Source: Pseudomonas orientalis (GTDB lineage Bacteria > Pseudomonadota > Gammaproteobacteria > Pseudomonadales > Pseudomonadaceae). Taken from it: DNA of 64,000 nucleotides. Position 1 is the stretch's first letter. Each line of letters opens with the position of its first letter. Position numbers and translations under genes: made by a program. This document shows positions 44,592-53,847 of the stretch, piece by piece. The DNA is taken from assembly GCF_001439815.1 (NCBI RefSeq), contig NZ_JYLM01000003.1, forward strand, positions 605,641 through 669,640, written 5' to 3'. The notes under the pieces are model-generated. The model saw only the letters and a program-made list of their open reading frames with translations, did not search any database and was not told the DNA's origin.

Positions 44592-46213
44592 CAGACTTTG
44601 AAACGCGACACGCCGCTGCGCAGACCCACCGCAACCTGGCTCAGTTCATCGATGGCAAAACTGGCCTGGCGCAGGGACTCGACGGTCTGGCTGCTGGCAT
44701 CCCCCAGTTGCACCAGCGCATGGTTGATCTGCTCGGCACCGGTGGCCTGGGCCTGCATGCCTTCGTTGACCATCAACACCCGCGGCGCGAGGGCCTGCAC
44801 CTGATGGATGATTTGCGACAGTTGCTCGCCCACTTGCTGCACTTCGAACATGCCCCGGCGCACTTCCTCGGAGAACTTGTCCATGCCCATCACGCCCGCC
44901 GACACTGCCGACTGGATCTCGCGCACCATCTGTTCGATGTCGTACGTCGCCACAGCGGTCTGGTCGGCCAGGCGGCGCACCTCGGTGGCGACCACGGCAA
45001 AACCGCGCCCGTACTCACCGGCTTTCTCGGCCTCGATGGCGGCGTTGAGGGACAGCAGGTTGGTCTGGTCAGCCACTTTGACGATGGTCACCACCACCTG
45101 ATTGATGTTGCCGGCCTTTTCATTGAGGATCGCCAGCTTGGCGTTGACCAGGTCGGCAGCGCCCATCACCGAGTGCATGGTTTCTTCCATGCGCGCCAGG
45201 CCCTGTTGGCCGGAACCGGCGGCGACCGAAGCCTGGTCGGCGGCGGTGGACACTTCGGTCATGGTGCGCACCAGGTCCTTGGAGGTCGCGGCGATTTCAC
45301 GGGACGTGGCGCCGATTTCAGTGGTGGTGGCTGCGGTTTCGGTGGCCGTGGCCTGTTGCTGCTTGGAGGTGGCGGCAATCTCGGTCACCGACGTGGTGAC
45401 CTGCACCGAGGAGCGCTGCGCCTGGGAAACCAGCGCGGTCAGCTCGGTCATCATGTCGTTGAAGCCGGTTTCGACCATATTGAATTCGTCCTTGCGCTCC
45501 AGGTTCAGGCGCTTACTCAAGTCGCCGGTGCGCATGGTTTCGAGGATATCGACGATGCGTTTCATCGGCGCCATGATTGCGCGCATCAACAGCAGTCCAC
45601 ACAGCGCGGCGGCCAGCACCGCCAGCAGCAGCGAGACGCCCATGCTGATCTTCGCGGCCTCGACCGCATCATCGATGGCGGCGGTGGCGTCGTCGGCGAC
45701 CTGTTTGTTCTGTTGGATGATGTCATTGAGCTTCGCGCGGCCTGCGACCCAGACGGGCGTCAGTTGCTCGTTGAACAGCCTGAGTGCCTCGGCGGCATTG
45801 TTGCTCCGCTGCGCCTCGAGCACTTGGGCGAGCGCCTGGTTGTAACCCTGGTGCATTTTTTCGAAGGCATCGAACTCGCTGCGGTCCTGGGTGAAATTGA
45901 TGGTTTTGGCGTAATCGGCCATGTATTTCTCAAGGCGTGCCTCGAAGGACTTGTAGTCCTGCTTGTCGTCCTCGGAAATGCCCTGGTTCTTGCGGATGCC
46001 CACCAACTCCTGGGTGTGCAGGTAGCTGTCGACCCAGGCGCTGCGAATCATCGAGCTCAAAAACACGCCAGGCACCGCGTCATCCCGGACGGAGCTCTCG
46101 CTGGTTTCGATTTTCAACAGGCGCGAATACGCGAGCACGACCATCAGCAGCATGATCGCGATAATGACCGCGAAGCTCGCCAAAATCCGTTGGCGCAGGG
46201 TCCAGTTCTTCAC
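44591..46213 (-). CDS. wspA: Methyl-accepting receptor WspA
   Basis: Membrane receptor, 540 residues, thought to sense surface contact or envelope stress. Two membrane helices ([20 protein letters not shown] near the N-terminus and [20 protein letters not shown] near 190) flank a periplasmic domain; then HAMP ([20 protein letters not shown]) and the cytoplasmic MCP region with the tip [20 protein letters not shown] and [17 protein letters not shown] chose the GTG at 46213 because GAGGAA lies just upstream; an ATG seven codons earlier (46234) is also possible. It starts a seven-gene operon wspABCDEFR with overlapping starts in the first six. Confidence 0.95.
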   Translation of the reverse strand: MKNWTLRQRILASFAVIIAIMLLMVVLAYSRLLKIETSESSVRDDAVPGVFLSSMIRSAWVDSYLHTQELVGIRKNQGISEDDKQDYKSFEARLEKYMADYAKTINFTQDRSEFDAFEKMHQGYNQALAQVLEAQRSNNAAEALRLFNEQLTPVWVAGRAKLNDIIQQNKQVADDATAAIDDAVEAAKISMGVSLLLAVLAAALCGLLLMRAIMAPMKRIVDILETMRTGDLSKRLNLERKDEFNMVETGFNDMMTELTALVSQAQRSSVQVTTSVTEIAATSKQQQATATETAATTTEIGATSREIAATSKDLVRTMTEVSTAADQASVAAGSGQQGLARMEETMHSVMGAADLVNAKLAILNEKAGNINQVVVTIVKVADQTNLLSLNAAIEAEKAGEYGRGFAVVATEVRRLADQTAVATYDIEQMVREIQSAVSAGVMGMDKFSEEVRRGMFEVQQVGEQLSQIIHQVQALAPRVLMVNEGMQAQATGAEQINHALVQLGDASSQTVESLRQASFAIDELSQVAVGLRSGVSRFKV

Positions 46214-46354
46214 AGTAATTCCTCGCAGGGCCATTCAAATGGAGGGGAGTATAGCTGAGCGATGGCGTGTATTAACCAATGGTTTGCGGGGACACTGCCG
46301 GAGTCGGCGCCGCCATTGCGGCAGGCGCCCTGGCGCTTGAGCGAGCCAGGTTTA

Positions 46355-46380
46355 ATGTGGGAGCAGGCCCACTCCCACAT
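46355..46380. repeat. Small REP-like palindrome
   Basis: ATGTGGGAG (46355-46363) and CTCCCACAT (46372-46380) form a 9-bp perfect stem with an 8-nt loop, between the wspA start and the DUF533 stop, and may terminate the latter. Confidence 0.7.
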
Positions 46381-46398
46381 ATGGATAGGTAAGCGGTT

Positions 46399-47109
46399 TT
46401 ATTCGACGTTAAGGCGCACCTGTTTCTCCAGCTCCGCCTTCAGGCCAGGCTCCAGCTTCAGTTGGCGCGCCAGTTCATCCAGGTAGGCCTTTTCCATGAA
46501 GTTTTCCTCGTCCACCAGCATCACACTGGCGATATACATCTCGGCGGCCATTTCCGGGGTGCCGGCGGCGCGGGCGACGTCGGCCGGGTCGAGAGGTTTG
46601 TTCAGCTCGGCGTGCAACCAGGTTTGCAGTTCACGGTCATTGTCGAGTTTGGTGAACTCGCCTTCTATCAACGCGCGCTCACGCTCATCCACATGCCCGT
46701 CGGCCTTGGCGGCAGCGACCAGCGCCTTGAGAATGCCCTGACTGTGTTGTTCGACCTGGGCCGGCGGCAGGCGATCAATGGTTTGCGGCTCGCCCTGGGG
46801 TGCGCCGGCCTGCTGCGCCTGCCAGTTGCCGAAGGCTTTGTAGGCGATGACCCCCAGGGCGGCCAGGCCTCCGTAGGTCAGGGCCTTGCCGCCGAATTTG
46901 CGCGCCTTTTTATTGCCCAGCAGCAAGCCCATGGCGCCGGCCGCCAATGCGCCGCCGCCTGCGCCACCGAGCAAACTGCCGAGCCCGCCGCTGCCCAACA
47001 GCCCGCCGAGGGCGCCTTTGTCGGTTGATTGACGCTGGCCGCCAGCCTTGTTCTGCAACATGTCCTGGCCAGACTTGAGCAACTGATCGAGCAATCCACG
47101 GGTATTCAT
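46399..47109 (-). CDS. DUF533 (TerB-like) protein
   Basis: A 236-residue protein. The N-terminus is Gly-rich and mildly hydrophobic (GGLGSLLGGAGGGALAAGAM, then GKALTYGGLAALGVIAYKAF), with one possible membrane segment. The C-terminus carries the TerB-like DUF533 domain: ILKALVAAAKADGHVDERER, then DNDRELQTWLHAELNKPLDP and MYIASVMLVDEENFMEKAYL. It resembles YebE. Role unknown, probably inner-membrane associated and stress-related. The 302-bp gap to opgD holds its promoter and that of opgD but nothing I can name. Confidence 0.87.
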   Translation of the reverse strand: MNTRGLLDQLLKSGQDMLQNKAGGQRQSTDKGALGGLLGSGGLGSLLGGAGGGALAAGAMGLLLGNKKARKFGGKALTYGGLAALGVIAYKAFGNWQAQQAGAPQGEPQTIDRLPPAQVEQHSQGILKALVAAAKADGHVDERERALIEGEFTKLDNDRELQTWLHAELNKPLDPADVARAAGTPEMAAEMYIASVMLVDEENFMEKAYLDELARQLKLEPGLKAELEKQVRLNVE

Positions 47110-47411
47110 TCGTAGCCTCCTGACACTTGGGTTCGTAGGACCAATAGGCCCCCAGCGTAAAACTAAGTGCCAAAAAGGCTTTATCTAGAGTGCTTCCAGA
47201 TGTAACGCCCTGCCCTGCTGTCGGAAATGTCTTGTTGCACAGCGGCGCCATCAAGCTGCCATCATGATTTTTCCTTCAGCATCGAACCGCTTAAGCTATC
47301 CGGCGTCTGTTTAATGTCCGTTGCGTTTGGCCGAAGGCATGTCCGAACCGTTATTTCTGATCCGTTACGTGCCAGGAACGGCGCGGGATTTGCTCACGAC
47401 AGGTTGTCTCT

Positions 47412-49037
47412 ATGCACCGCAGGAATTTGCTCAAAGCGTCCATGGCCATTGCGGCCTACACCGGTTTGTCGGCCAGTGGCCTGCTGGCCGCGCAGGCCTG
47501 GGCCGGAAACCGTGCCGCCGATGGCAAGGCCGTGGCATTTGATTTCGAAACGCTCAAGGCCCAGGCCAAACAGCTCGCCGGCGGCGCCTACAAAGACACC
47601 CGGCAGGTGCTGCCGCCCACGCTGGCAACCATGACCCCACAGAATTTCAATGCCATTGGCTACGACGGCAACCATTCGTTGTGGAAGGAACTGAAGGGGC
47701 AACTGGACGTGCAGTTTTTCCACGTCGGCATGGGCTTCAAGACGCCGGTGCGCATGCACAGTGTCGACCCCAAGACCCGCGAGGCCCGCGAAGTGCATTT
47801 CCGCCCTTCGCTGTTCAACTATGAAAAAACCACGGTCGACACTAAACAGTTGACCGGCGATCTGGGCTTCTCCGGGTTCAAACTGTTCAAGGCGCCGGAG
47901 CTTGACCGCCATGACGTGCTGTCGTTTCTCGGTGCCAGTTACTTCCGCGCCGTGGACTCCACCGGCCAGTACGGCCTGTCGGCGCGCGGCCTGGCGATCG
48001 ACACCTACGCGAAAAAACGCGAGGAGTTCCCCGACTTCACCCAGTTCTGGTTCGAGACCCCGGACAAGGACGCCACCCGCTTCGTGGTCTACGCCCTGCT
48101 CGATTCGCCCAGCGCGACCGGTGCCTATCGCTTCGATATCGACTGCCAGGCCAATCAGGTGGTGATGGCCATCGATGCCCATATCAACGCGCGCACCGCC
48201 ATCGAACAACTGGGCATTGCGCCTATGACCAGCATGTTCAGTTGCGGTACCCACGAACGCCGGATGTGCGACACCCTCCACCCGCAAATCCACGACTCGG
48301 ACCGCCTGGCCATGTGGCGCGGCAACGGCGAGTGGATTTGCCGCCCGCTGAACAACCCGGCCAAGCTGCAGTTCAACGCCTTTGCCGACACCAACCCCAA
48401 AGGCTTCGGCCTGGTGCAGACCGACCACGAGTTCGCCAGCTATCAGGACACGGTGGACTGGTACAGCAAGCGCCCGAGCCTGTGGGTAGAGCCCACCACC
48501 GCCTGGGGTGAAGGCTCGATCGACCTGCTGGAAATCCCGACCACCGGCGAGACCCTGGATAATATCGTGGCCTTCTGGACCCCGAAAAAACCGGTGATGG
48601 CCGGTGATTCGCTCAACTACGGCTACAAGCTCTACTGGAGCGCCCTGCCGCCGGTGAGCACACCGCTGGCTCAGGTCGACGCGACCCGTTCGGGCATGGG
48701 CGGATTTACCGAAGGATGGGCCCCTGGCGAGCATTACCCTGAGGTATGGGCACGCCGTTTTGCGGTGGACTTCAAGGGCGGCGGCCTGGATCGTTTGCCA
48801 GCCGGCACGGGCATCGAGCCGGTGGTCACCTGTTCCCACGGCGAGGTGAAAGACTTCAGCGTACTGGTGCTCGACAACATCAAGGGCTATCGCATTCTGT
48901 TCGACTGGTACCCCACCAGTGACAGCGTGGAGCCGGTGGAGCTGCGCTTGTTTATCCGTACCCAGGACCGCACCTTGAGTGAAACCTGGCTGTATCAGTA
49001 CTTCCCGCCCGAGCCGGGCAAACGCAAGTACACCTGA
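47412..49037 (+). CDS. opgD: Glucan biosynthesis protein D (Tat-exported)
   Basis: Periplasmic OpgG/OpgD-family protein of 541 residues, involved in shaping osmoregulated periplasmic glucans. The N-terminus [18 protein letters not shown] has a twin-arginine motif (RRNLLK) and an AQA(W)A cleavage region, so Tat export is expected, as for OpgD. Inside are [20 protein letters not shown], then [12 protein letters not shown] and YGYKLYWS, typical of MdoD/G. It is unlinked to ndvB in this window, but both act on periplasmic glucan. The neighbours give no operon. Confidence 0.9.
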   Translation: MHRRNLLKASMAIAAYTGLSASGLLAAQAWAGNRAADGKAVAFDFETLKAQAKQLAGGAYKDTRQVLPPTLATMTPQNFNAIGYDGNHSLWKELKGQLDVQFFHVGMGFKTPVRMHSVDPKTREAREVHFRPSLFNYEKTTVDTKQLTGDLGFSGFKLFKAPELDRHDVLSFLGASYFRAVDSTGQYGLSARGLAIDTYAKKREEFPDFTQFWFETPDKDATRFVVYALLDSPSATGAYRFDIDCQANQVVMAIDAHINARTAIEQLGIAPMTSMFSCGTHERRMCDTLHPQIHDSDRLAMWRGNGEWICRPLNNPAKLQFNAFADTNPKGFGLVQTDHEFASYQDTVDWYSKRPSLWVEPTTAWGEGSIDLLEIPTTGETLDNIVAFWTPKKPVMAGDSLNYGYKLYWSALPPVSTPLAQVDATRSGMGGFTEGWAPGEHYPEVWARRFAVDFKGGGLDRLPAGTGIEPVVTCSHGEVKDFSVLVLDNIKGYRILFDWYPTSDSVEPVELRLFIRTQDRTLSETWLYQYFPPEPGKRKYT

Positions 49038-49093
49038 CACCATGACCGACAGTGTGGGAGCCGCGTGCTCCCACGCTGTTATTCAGCGGCCCT

Positions 49094-49279
49094 TCAGAAC
49101 CGCGAGACGGTTTTCATCGCTCCGATCAGATACCGCATCGCAACCTGGTCGCTCTCGGTCAGCGCGCGATAATGCGCCAGCAGTTCGGCTTCATCCGAAC
49201 TCAACCTGTGGCCACGCAAGAACATCCTGCGGGTCAGAAAAGACGCCACCACACCCGCTACACCATACGACTTGGCCAT
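49094..49279 (-). CDS. Small hypothetical protein (61 aa)
   Basis: A 61-residue helical protein: MAKSYGVAGVVASFLTRRMF, then GHRLSSDEAELLAHYRALTE and SDQVAMRYLIGAMKTV. The last part resembles the tail of small Xre-like regulators, but no helix-turn-helix is evident. The ATG at 49279 has CAGGAG in place; an upstream in-frame start at 49354 is unlikely. It faces opgD. Confidence 0.6.
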   Translation of the reverse strand: MAKSYGVAGVVASFLTRRMFLRGHRLSSDEAELLAHYRALTESDQVAMRYLIGAMKTVSRF

Positions 49280-49536
49280 GGACTGCTTCTCCTGATATCG
49301 ATCCAACACTCCTGCCGCCCATTCATTGCGTGCCGTGAAGCATCTTGCCTTCATGGGCGAACCGACTGACTTCCTGGGCCGAAAATCAGGCTTACCTTAA
49401 GCGTAGAAACAATCTGATTACGTGTGGGATTTTTTTAGAGTATTCACTTAAATAATTGCTTCGGTAATAAATACCTACAACCGATTCTTACGCCTTCACC
49501 GATCAATCAGATCAGCCTCTGTCATGACCACGAGCA

Positions 49537-49560
49537 AAAAAAACCCACCGTGTGAAGGTG
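49537..49560 (-). terminator. Terminator of the flavin oxidoreductase gene
   Basis: An AACCCACC (about 49540-49547), GTGTGAA loop and GGTGGGTT (about 49555-49562) stem; on the minus strand a T run follows. It lies 23 bp beyond the stop at 49585. The rest of the gap from 49280 to 49584 is AT-rich and shows nothing I can name. Confidence 0.85.
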
Positions 49561-49584
49561 GGTTCTGTGGGCATGCGCCAAGGA

Positions 49585-50691
49585 TCAATCCCTGAGGTCC
49601 GATTCATGAATCGGCTGGTCGCGGTGCGTCGCCCGTTGGTATTGCGCCGGCCAGGTTGCCTTGCGTCCACCCAGGTCATCGTCGGCATGCAGCGGCCAGT
49701 ACGGATCGCGCAACAGTTCACGGGCCAGGAAGATGATGTCGGCCTGGCAGGTGCGCAGGATGTGTTCGGCCTGGGCCGGTTCGGTGATCATGCCGACCGT
49801 ACCGGTGGCGATGCCCGACTCTTTGCGCACCCGCTCGGCAAAGCGCGTCTGGTAACCGGGACCGGTGGGGATCTCGGCGTTGGCGGCGGTGCCGCCGGAG
49901 GATACGTCGATCAGGTCCACGCCCAGGTCTTTCAGGCGGCGCGCCAGTTCCACGGTTTCATCGGGATTCCAGCCGTCTTCCACCCAGTCGGTGGCGGACA
50001 CACGCACAAACAGCGGCAGGTTCTGCGGCCACACTTCGCGCACCGCGCGGGTCACTTCCAGAACCAGGCGGATACGGTTTTCGAAGGAGCCGCCGTACTG
50101 GTCCTGGCGCTGGTTACTGATGGGCGACAGGAACTGATGCAGCAGGTAACCGTGGGCGGCATGGATTTCCACCACTTCGAAGCCGGCGGCCAAGGCACGC
50201 TTGGCGGCGGTGACAAAATCAGCGATGACCTGGCGGATCTGCTCTTCATCCAGCGGTTTGGGTTGTGTGTGCTGAGGGTCGAACGCGATGGGCGATGGAC
50301 CTACCGGCACCCAGCCCCCCTCTTCCGGCTTGACGCTGCCATGCTTGCCGATCCAGGGCCGATAGGTGCTGGCCTTGCGCCCGGCGTGCGCCAACTGGAT
50401 ACCGGCCACCGCACCTTGCGCCGCAATAAAGCGTGTAATGCGTTGCAACGGTTCGATCTGTTCGTCCTTCCACAAGCCCAGGTCCTGGGCGGTAATGCGG
50501 CCATCGGCGGTCACGGCGGTGGCTTCGGTAAAGATCAGCCCGGCGCCACCGACGGCACGGCTGCCCAGATGCACCAGGTGCCAGTCGTTGGCCAGGCCAT
50601 CATCGCTGGAGTATTGGCACATCGGGGATACCGCGATGCGGTTCAGCAAGGTGAGTTGACGCAGGGTATAAGGTTCGAGCAGCTGACTCAT
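49585..50691 (-). CDS. Old Yellow Enzyme, NADH:flavin oxidoreductase (YqjM/NamA type)
   Basis: FMN enzyme of 368 residues that reduces activated C=C bonds with NAD(P)H. A TIM barrel with NRIAVSPMCQYSSDDG (the YqjM-class Cys at about 25), AGIQLAHAGRKA, EIHAAHGYLLHQFLSPISN (the His-His pair that binds phenol/enone) and YGGSFENR. The Cys and the catalytic motifs place it with the thermophilic-like/YqjM group. The exact substrate (for example xenobiotics or methylglyoxal-derived enones) is not given by sequence. GAGGTG precedes the ATG at 50691. Confidence 0.88.
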   Translation of the reverse strand: MSQLLEPYTLRQLTLLNRIAVSPMCQYSSDDGLANDWHLVHLGSRAVGGAGLIFTEATAVTADGRITAQDLGLWKDEQIEPLQRITRFIAAQGAVAGIQLAHAGRKASTYRPWIGKHGSVKPEEGGWVPVGPSPIAFDPQHTQPKPLDEEQIRQVIADFVTAAKRALAAGFEVVEIHAAHGYLLHQFLSPISNQRQDQYGGSFENRIRLVLEVTRAVREVWPQNLPLFVRVSATDWVEDGWNPDETVELARRLKDLGVDLIDVSSGGTAANAEIPTGPGYQTRFAERVRKESGIATGTVGMITEPAQAEHILRTCQADIIFLARELLRDPYWPLHADDDLGGRKATWPAQYQRATHRDQPIHESDLRD

Positions 50692-50842
50692 GGCGCACCT
50701 CTTCGGGTTCTGTGGGCAAGCTCCAAGGCTCTCTTTCATGGTGCTTGGAGCCTAGTCGACAACGACCGATCGCACAGGGTTCATAGGTAGACGGTTCAGA
50801 CGTAAACCGGGAGCCGATTGCCGGCCCCCGTGTTGCAGCGCC

Positions 50843-52744
50843 TTACATTTCGACCTGGGTGCCCAGCTCGATCACCCGGTTGACCGGAAGTTTGAAGAAA
50901 CGCAGGTTGCCGTTGGCATTCTTCAACATGAACGCGAACAACGCTTCGCGCCAGCGCGCCATGCCTTTGATGCGCGAAGCGATCACGGTTTCACGGCTGA
51001 GGAAGTAGGTGGTGCGCATGGGGCTGAAGTCCAGCTCGTCCAGATGGCACAGTTTCAGCGCCTCGGGCACGTCCGGCTCATCGGTAAAACCGAAGTGCAG
51101 GATCACCCGGAAGAACCCTTCGCCATAGGCATCCACTTCGAAACGTCGCGCCGCCGGCACACGCGGGATGTCTTCGTAGACCACGGTCAGCAGCACCACC
51201 TGCTCGTGCAGCACCTGGTTATGCAGCAGGTTGTGCAACAGCGCATGGGGTACGGCATCGGGCCGCGCCGTGAGGAACACCGCCGTGCCCTGCACGCGAT
51301 GGGGCGGCTGCACGCGGATGCTGCTGATGAAGATGGGCAACGGCAGGCCACCCTCGTCGAGGCGCTCGACGAGCAATTGCTTGCCGCGCTTCCAGGTGGT
51401 CATCAGTACGAACAGCACGATCCCGGCCAATACCGGGAAGGCGCCGCCCTGGATGATCTTCGGCACGTTGGCGGCAAAGTACAGCCCGTCCACCAACAGG
51501 CAGCAGAGCAACACCGGCACCGCCAGTATCGGTGGCCATTTCCACAGCAGCAGCATCACCGCAGAGACCAGGATCGTGGTCATCAGCATGGTGCCGGTCA
51601 CCGCCACGCCATAGGCGGACGCCAGCGCACCGGAGGATTCGAAGCCCAGCACCAGCAGGATCACGCCCACCATCAGCGACCAGTTCACCGCGCCAATATA
51701 GATCTGGCCCTGTTCGGCGCTGGAGGTATGTTGAATGTGCATGCGCGGGATATAACCCAACTGGATGGCCTGGCGCGTCAACGAGAACGCACCGGAAATC
51801 ACCGCCTGGGAGGCAATCACGGTGGCCAGGGTCGACAGCACCACCAGCGGAATCAGCGCCCAGCTCGGCGCCAGCAGGTAGAAGGGGTTGCGGGCCGCTT
51901 CCGGATCGCCCAGCAGCATGGCGCCCTGGCCGAAATAGTTGAGCACCAACGCCGGCAACACCAGGATGAACCAGGCACGGGCGATGGGTTTGCGGCCGAA
52001 GTGGCCCATGTCGGCGTACAACGCTTCGGCGCCGGTCAGCGCCAGCACCACCGCACCGAGGATGGCCACGCCGATGCCGGGGTGAGCCTCGAAGAAGCGC
52101 ACGGCCCACATCGGATTCATGGCGCTGAGCACCTCAGGGTGCAAGGTGATGCCGTACACACCGAGGCCGCCCAGCACAAGGAACCAAGTCACCATCACTG
52201 GCCCGAACAGCTTGCCGATGCGGTCGGTGCCGTGTTTCTGGATCAGGAACAGCGCCACCAGCACCACCAGTGCGATAGGCACTACCCATCTATCCAGGCC
52301 GTCGAACGCCAGCTCCAGGCCTTCCACCGCCGACAACACCGAAATCGCCGGGGTGATCATGCTGTCGCCGTAGAACAGCGCCGCGCCGCACAAGCCGCAC
52401 ACCACCAGGAAACTGCGCAATTTCCTGCGCTCCCCCGCCGCACGCCGTGCCAGGGCGGTCAGCGCCATGATGCCGCCCTCCCCTTGGTTATCGGCGCGCA
52501 GCACGAACAGCATGTATTTGATCGACACGACCCAGATCAGCGACCAGAAGATCAGCGCCAGGATCCCCAGTACCCCGTCATGGTTGACCTGTACCCCGTA
52601 ACCGCCGTTGAACACCTCTTTAAGGGTGTAGAGCGGGCTGGTCCCGATATCCCCGTAAACCACCCCGACCGCTGCTACCAGCATGCCAATCGGCTTGGCG
52701 TTCGAATGCTCGGCACCCGCTGCCTGACTACTTGCCTGACCCAT
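50843..52744 (-). CDS. kup: Low-affinity potassium transporter Kup
   Basis: A 633-residue membrane protein with about 12 helices that takes up K+ with protons. The [19 protein letters not shown] start, the [20 protein letters not shown] segment and the soluble C-terminal domain (from about 480) are diagnostic. The ATG at 52744 has AGGAG at -11; a TTG immediately upstream at 52747 is the alternative. It stands alone. The 365-bp gap beyond its start contains the first copy of a direct repeat described below and then the toxin-antitoxin operon. Confidence 0.96.
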   Translation of the reverse strand: MGQASSQAAGAEHSNAKPIGMLVAAVGVVYGDIGTSPLYTLKEVFNGGYGVQVNHDGVLGILALIFWSLIWVVSIKYMLFVLRADNQGEGGIMALTALARRAAGERRKLRSFLVVCGLCGAALFYGDSMITPAISVLSAVEGLELAFDGLDRWVVPIALVVLVALFLIQKHGTDRIGKLFGPVMVTWFLVLGGLGVYGITLHPEVLSAMNPMWAVRFFEAHPGIGVAILGAVVLALTGAEALYADMGHFGRKPIARAWFILVLPALVLNYFGQGAMLLGDPEAARNPFYLLAPSWALIPLVVLSTLATVIASQAVISGAFSLTRQAIQLGYIPRMHIQHTSSAEQGQIYIGAVNWSLMVGVILLVLGFESSGALASAYGVAVTGTMLMTTILVSAVMLLLWKWPPILAVPVLLCCLLVDGLYFAANVPKIIQGGAFPVLAGIVLFVLMTTWKRGKQLLVERLDEGGLPLPIFISSIRVQPPHRVQGTAVFLTARPDAVPHALLHNLLHNQVLHEQVVLLTVVYEDIPRVPAARRFEVDAYGEGFFRVILHFGFTDEPDVPEALKLCHLDELDFSPMRTTYFLSRETVIASRIKGMARWREALFAFMLKNANGNLRFFKLPVNRVIELGTQVEM

Positions 52745-52880
52745 CAACCACTCCTGCCCTTTGACCTGAAGTCTTTTATGAACAACGTGCTCAAACTGAC
52801 CCTAGCATGCGCTGTTTTACTTCTCGTAACAGACGTTTTGTTGACCTTAGGATTTCACCTACACGCAACGGCGCGAAGCA

Positions 52881-52914
52881 TAGCGCAGCGGTCGTCGCAT
52901 TTCCCTGCATTAAA
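52881..52914. repeat. Direct repeat copy 1 flanking the toxin-antitoxin pair
   Basis: TAGCGCAGCGGTCGTCGCAT followed by TTCCCTGCATTAAA. Copy 2 is at 53697-53729. The two differ at two positions and by one inserted T over 34 bases. Confidence 0.8.
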
Positions 52915-53068
52915 ACAGGCGTCTTTTTGCCTGCATTGACGTCACTGAGTACCAACGCTACGTTTTCGCGTGTTACAGCAGCGTGATTCCGACGTATGGG
53001 TTGCCTGACGTCATGCCTGAAGCAAAAAGCGTTTGCTCGGTTTTGATGGGTTGATCCATACTCCAGAC

Positions 53069-53087
53069 GTAGCCACAACGTAGCTAC
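53069..53087 (+). promoter_or_regulatory. Candidate operator of the toxin-antitoxin operon
   Basis: GTAGC at 53069-53073 is followed by GTAGCTAC, a perfect palindrome, at 53080-53087, 23 bp before the antitoxin ATG. Antitoxins of the RelB/DinJ family bind such sites through their ribbon-helix-helix. Binding here is inferred. Confidence 0.45.
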
Positions 53088-53109
53088 ATTTTTGATCGGG
53101 AGTCACGAT

Positions 53110-53400
53110 ATGTCCGCATTACTGAAAACCACTGATGTGCGTTGTCGCATAGACGAGGATTTGAAGGAGCGTGCCACTGCTGTGCTCAATGCCTGTGGGC
53201 TTAGCCTCAGTGACGCCATGCGTCTTTTCCTCCGCCAGGTCGTGACGACGCAAGGGCTGCCTTTCGAGGTACGCATCCCTTCGGAGAAAACCGCTCGCGC
53301 CATGAAGCAAGCGCATGCTATCCGTCGCCAGTTCGACTCGATCGATGACATGCTAAGGGACGCCGATGGCGAAGCAGGAGAAGAAGCAAAAACGCGCTGA
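53110..53400 (+). CDS. RelB/DinJ-family antitoxin
   Basis: A 96-residue antitoxin. The N-terminal ribbon-helix-helix (TTDVRCRIDEDLKERATAVL, then LSLSDAMRLFLRQVVTTQGL) would bind DNA, and the C-terminal part (SEKTARAMKQAHAIRRQFDS) would wrap and neutralise the toxin. The ATG at 53110 has GGGAG upstream. It overlaps the toxin gene by 35 nt, the usual antitoxin-toxin coupling. Confidence 0.88.
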   Translation: MSALLKTTDVRCRIDEDLKERATAVLNACGLSLSDAMRLFLRQVVTTQGLPFEVRIPSEKTARAMKQAHAIRRQFDSIDDMLRDADGEAGEEAKTR

Positions 53401-53680
53401 CATACCCAAGCAATGCGCACAGACGCCTGAGTTTAAAAAGTCCTGGGAGCGTTATAAACGCGCCGGGCGTCGAGACATGAATGAAGTCCGGGCAGTGATG
53501 GTGATGCTTTTTTTAGGCGAACAACTACCCGCCGAGTATCGAGACCATGCGCTTACCGGGAACTGGGACGGGTTCAGAGAATGCCATATTGGTGGTGATT
53601 GCCTGCTGATTTACGAGCACTCGCGGGCTGACCTGATCACCTTCGTGGACTTGGGGAGCCATGCTGAATTGTTTGCGTAA
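53366..53680 (+). CDS. YafQ-family mRNA interferase toxin
   Basis: A 104-residue RelE-superfamily toxin of the YafQ type, which cleaves mRNA at the ribosome. The catalytic positions are recognisable: H61 in RDHALTGNWDGF, H74 in RECHIGGD, D78, H99 and F103 (SHAELFA). In E. coli YafQ the residue after the Asp is Trp (DWILIY); here it is Cys79 (DCLLIY), a substitution that might alter ribosome-bound substrate placement. AAGGGA lies just before its ATG, inside the antitoxin gene. Confidence 0.87.
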   Translation: MAKQEKKQKRADIPKQCAQTPEFKKSWERYKRAGRRDMNEVRAVMVMLFLGEQLPAEYRDHALTGNWDGFRECHIGGDCLLIYEHSRADLITFVDLGSHAELFA

Positions 53681-53696
53681 GCGTTGGGGTATTGAA

Positions 53697-53729
53697 TAGC
53701 GCAGCGCTCGTCGCATTTCCCCGCATAAA
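53697..53729. repeat. Direct repeat copy 2 flanking the toxin-antitoxin pair
   Basis: TAGCGCAGCGCTCGTCGCAT followed by TTCCCCGCATAAA, near-identical to 52881-52914, in the same orientation. It lies 17 bp after the toxin stop and ahead of rimO. Confidence 0.8.
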
Positions 53730-53847
53730 GCTGGTCAAGTGCGCTGCCCGCCGCTAGAATTGCGCACTTTTTGATCAGAGGCGCACCAAGCGCCCGTCCG
53801 CTGCCTGCCCTTCACGGTGGCGGCGTCATTCAATACCGAGGTTAGAC

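Noticed and set aside
47394..49043. 549-codon minus-strand frame over opgD
   Set aside because: opgD on the plus strand has a Tat signal and family motifs.
51044..52939. 631-codon plus-strand frame over kup
   Set aside because: Mostly an antisense shadow of kup.
52778..52939. Hydrophobic 53-codon frame [20 protein letters not shown]
   Set aside because: It could encode a small membrane peptide, but there is no ribosome-binding site and it runs through the direct repeat; too weak to list as a gene.
52791..53078. 95-codon minus-strand frame upstream of the antitoxin
   Set aside because: It covers the direct repeat and the candidate operator and shows no domain or good start.
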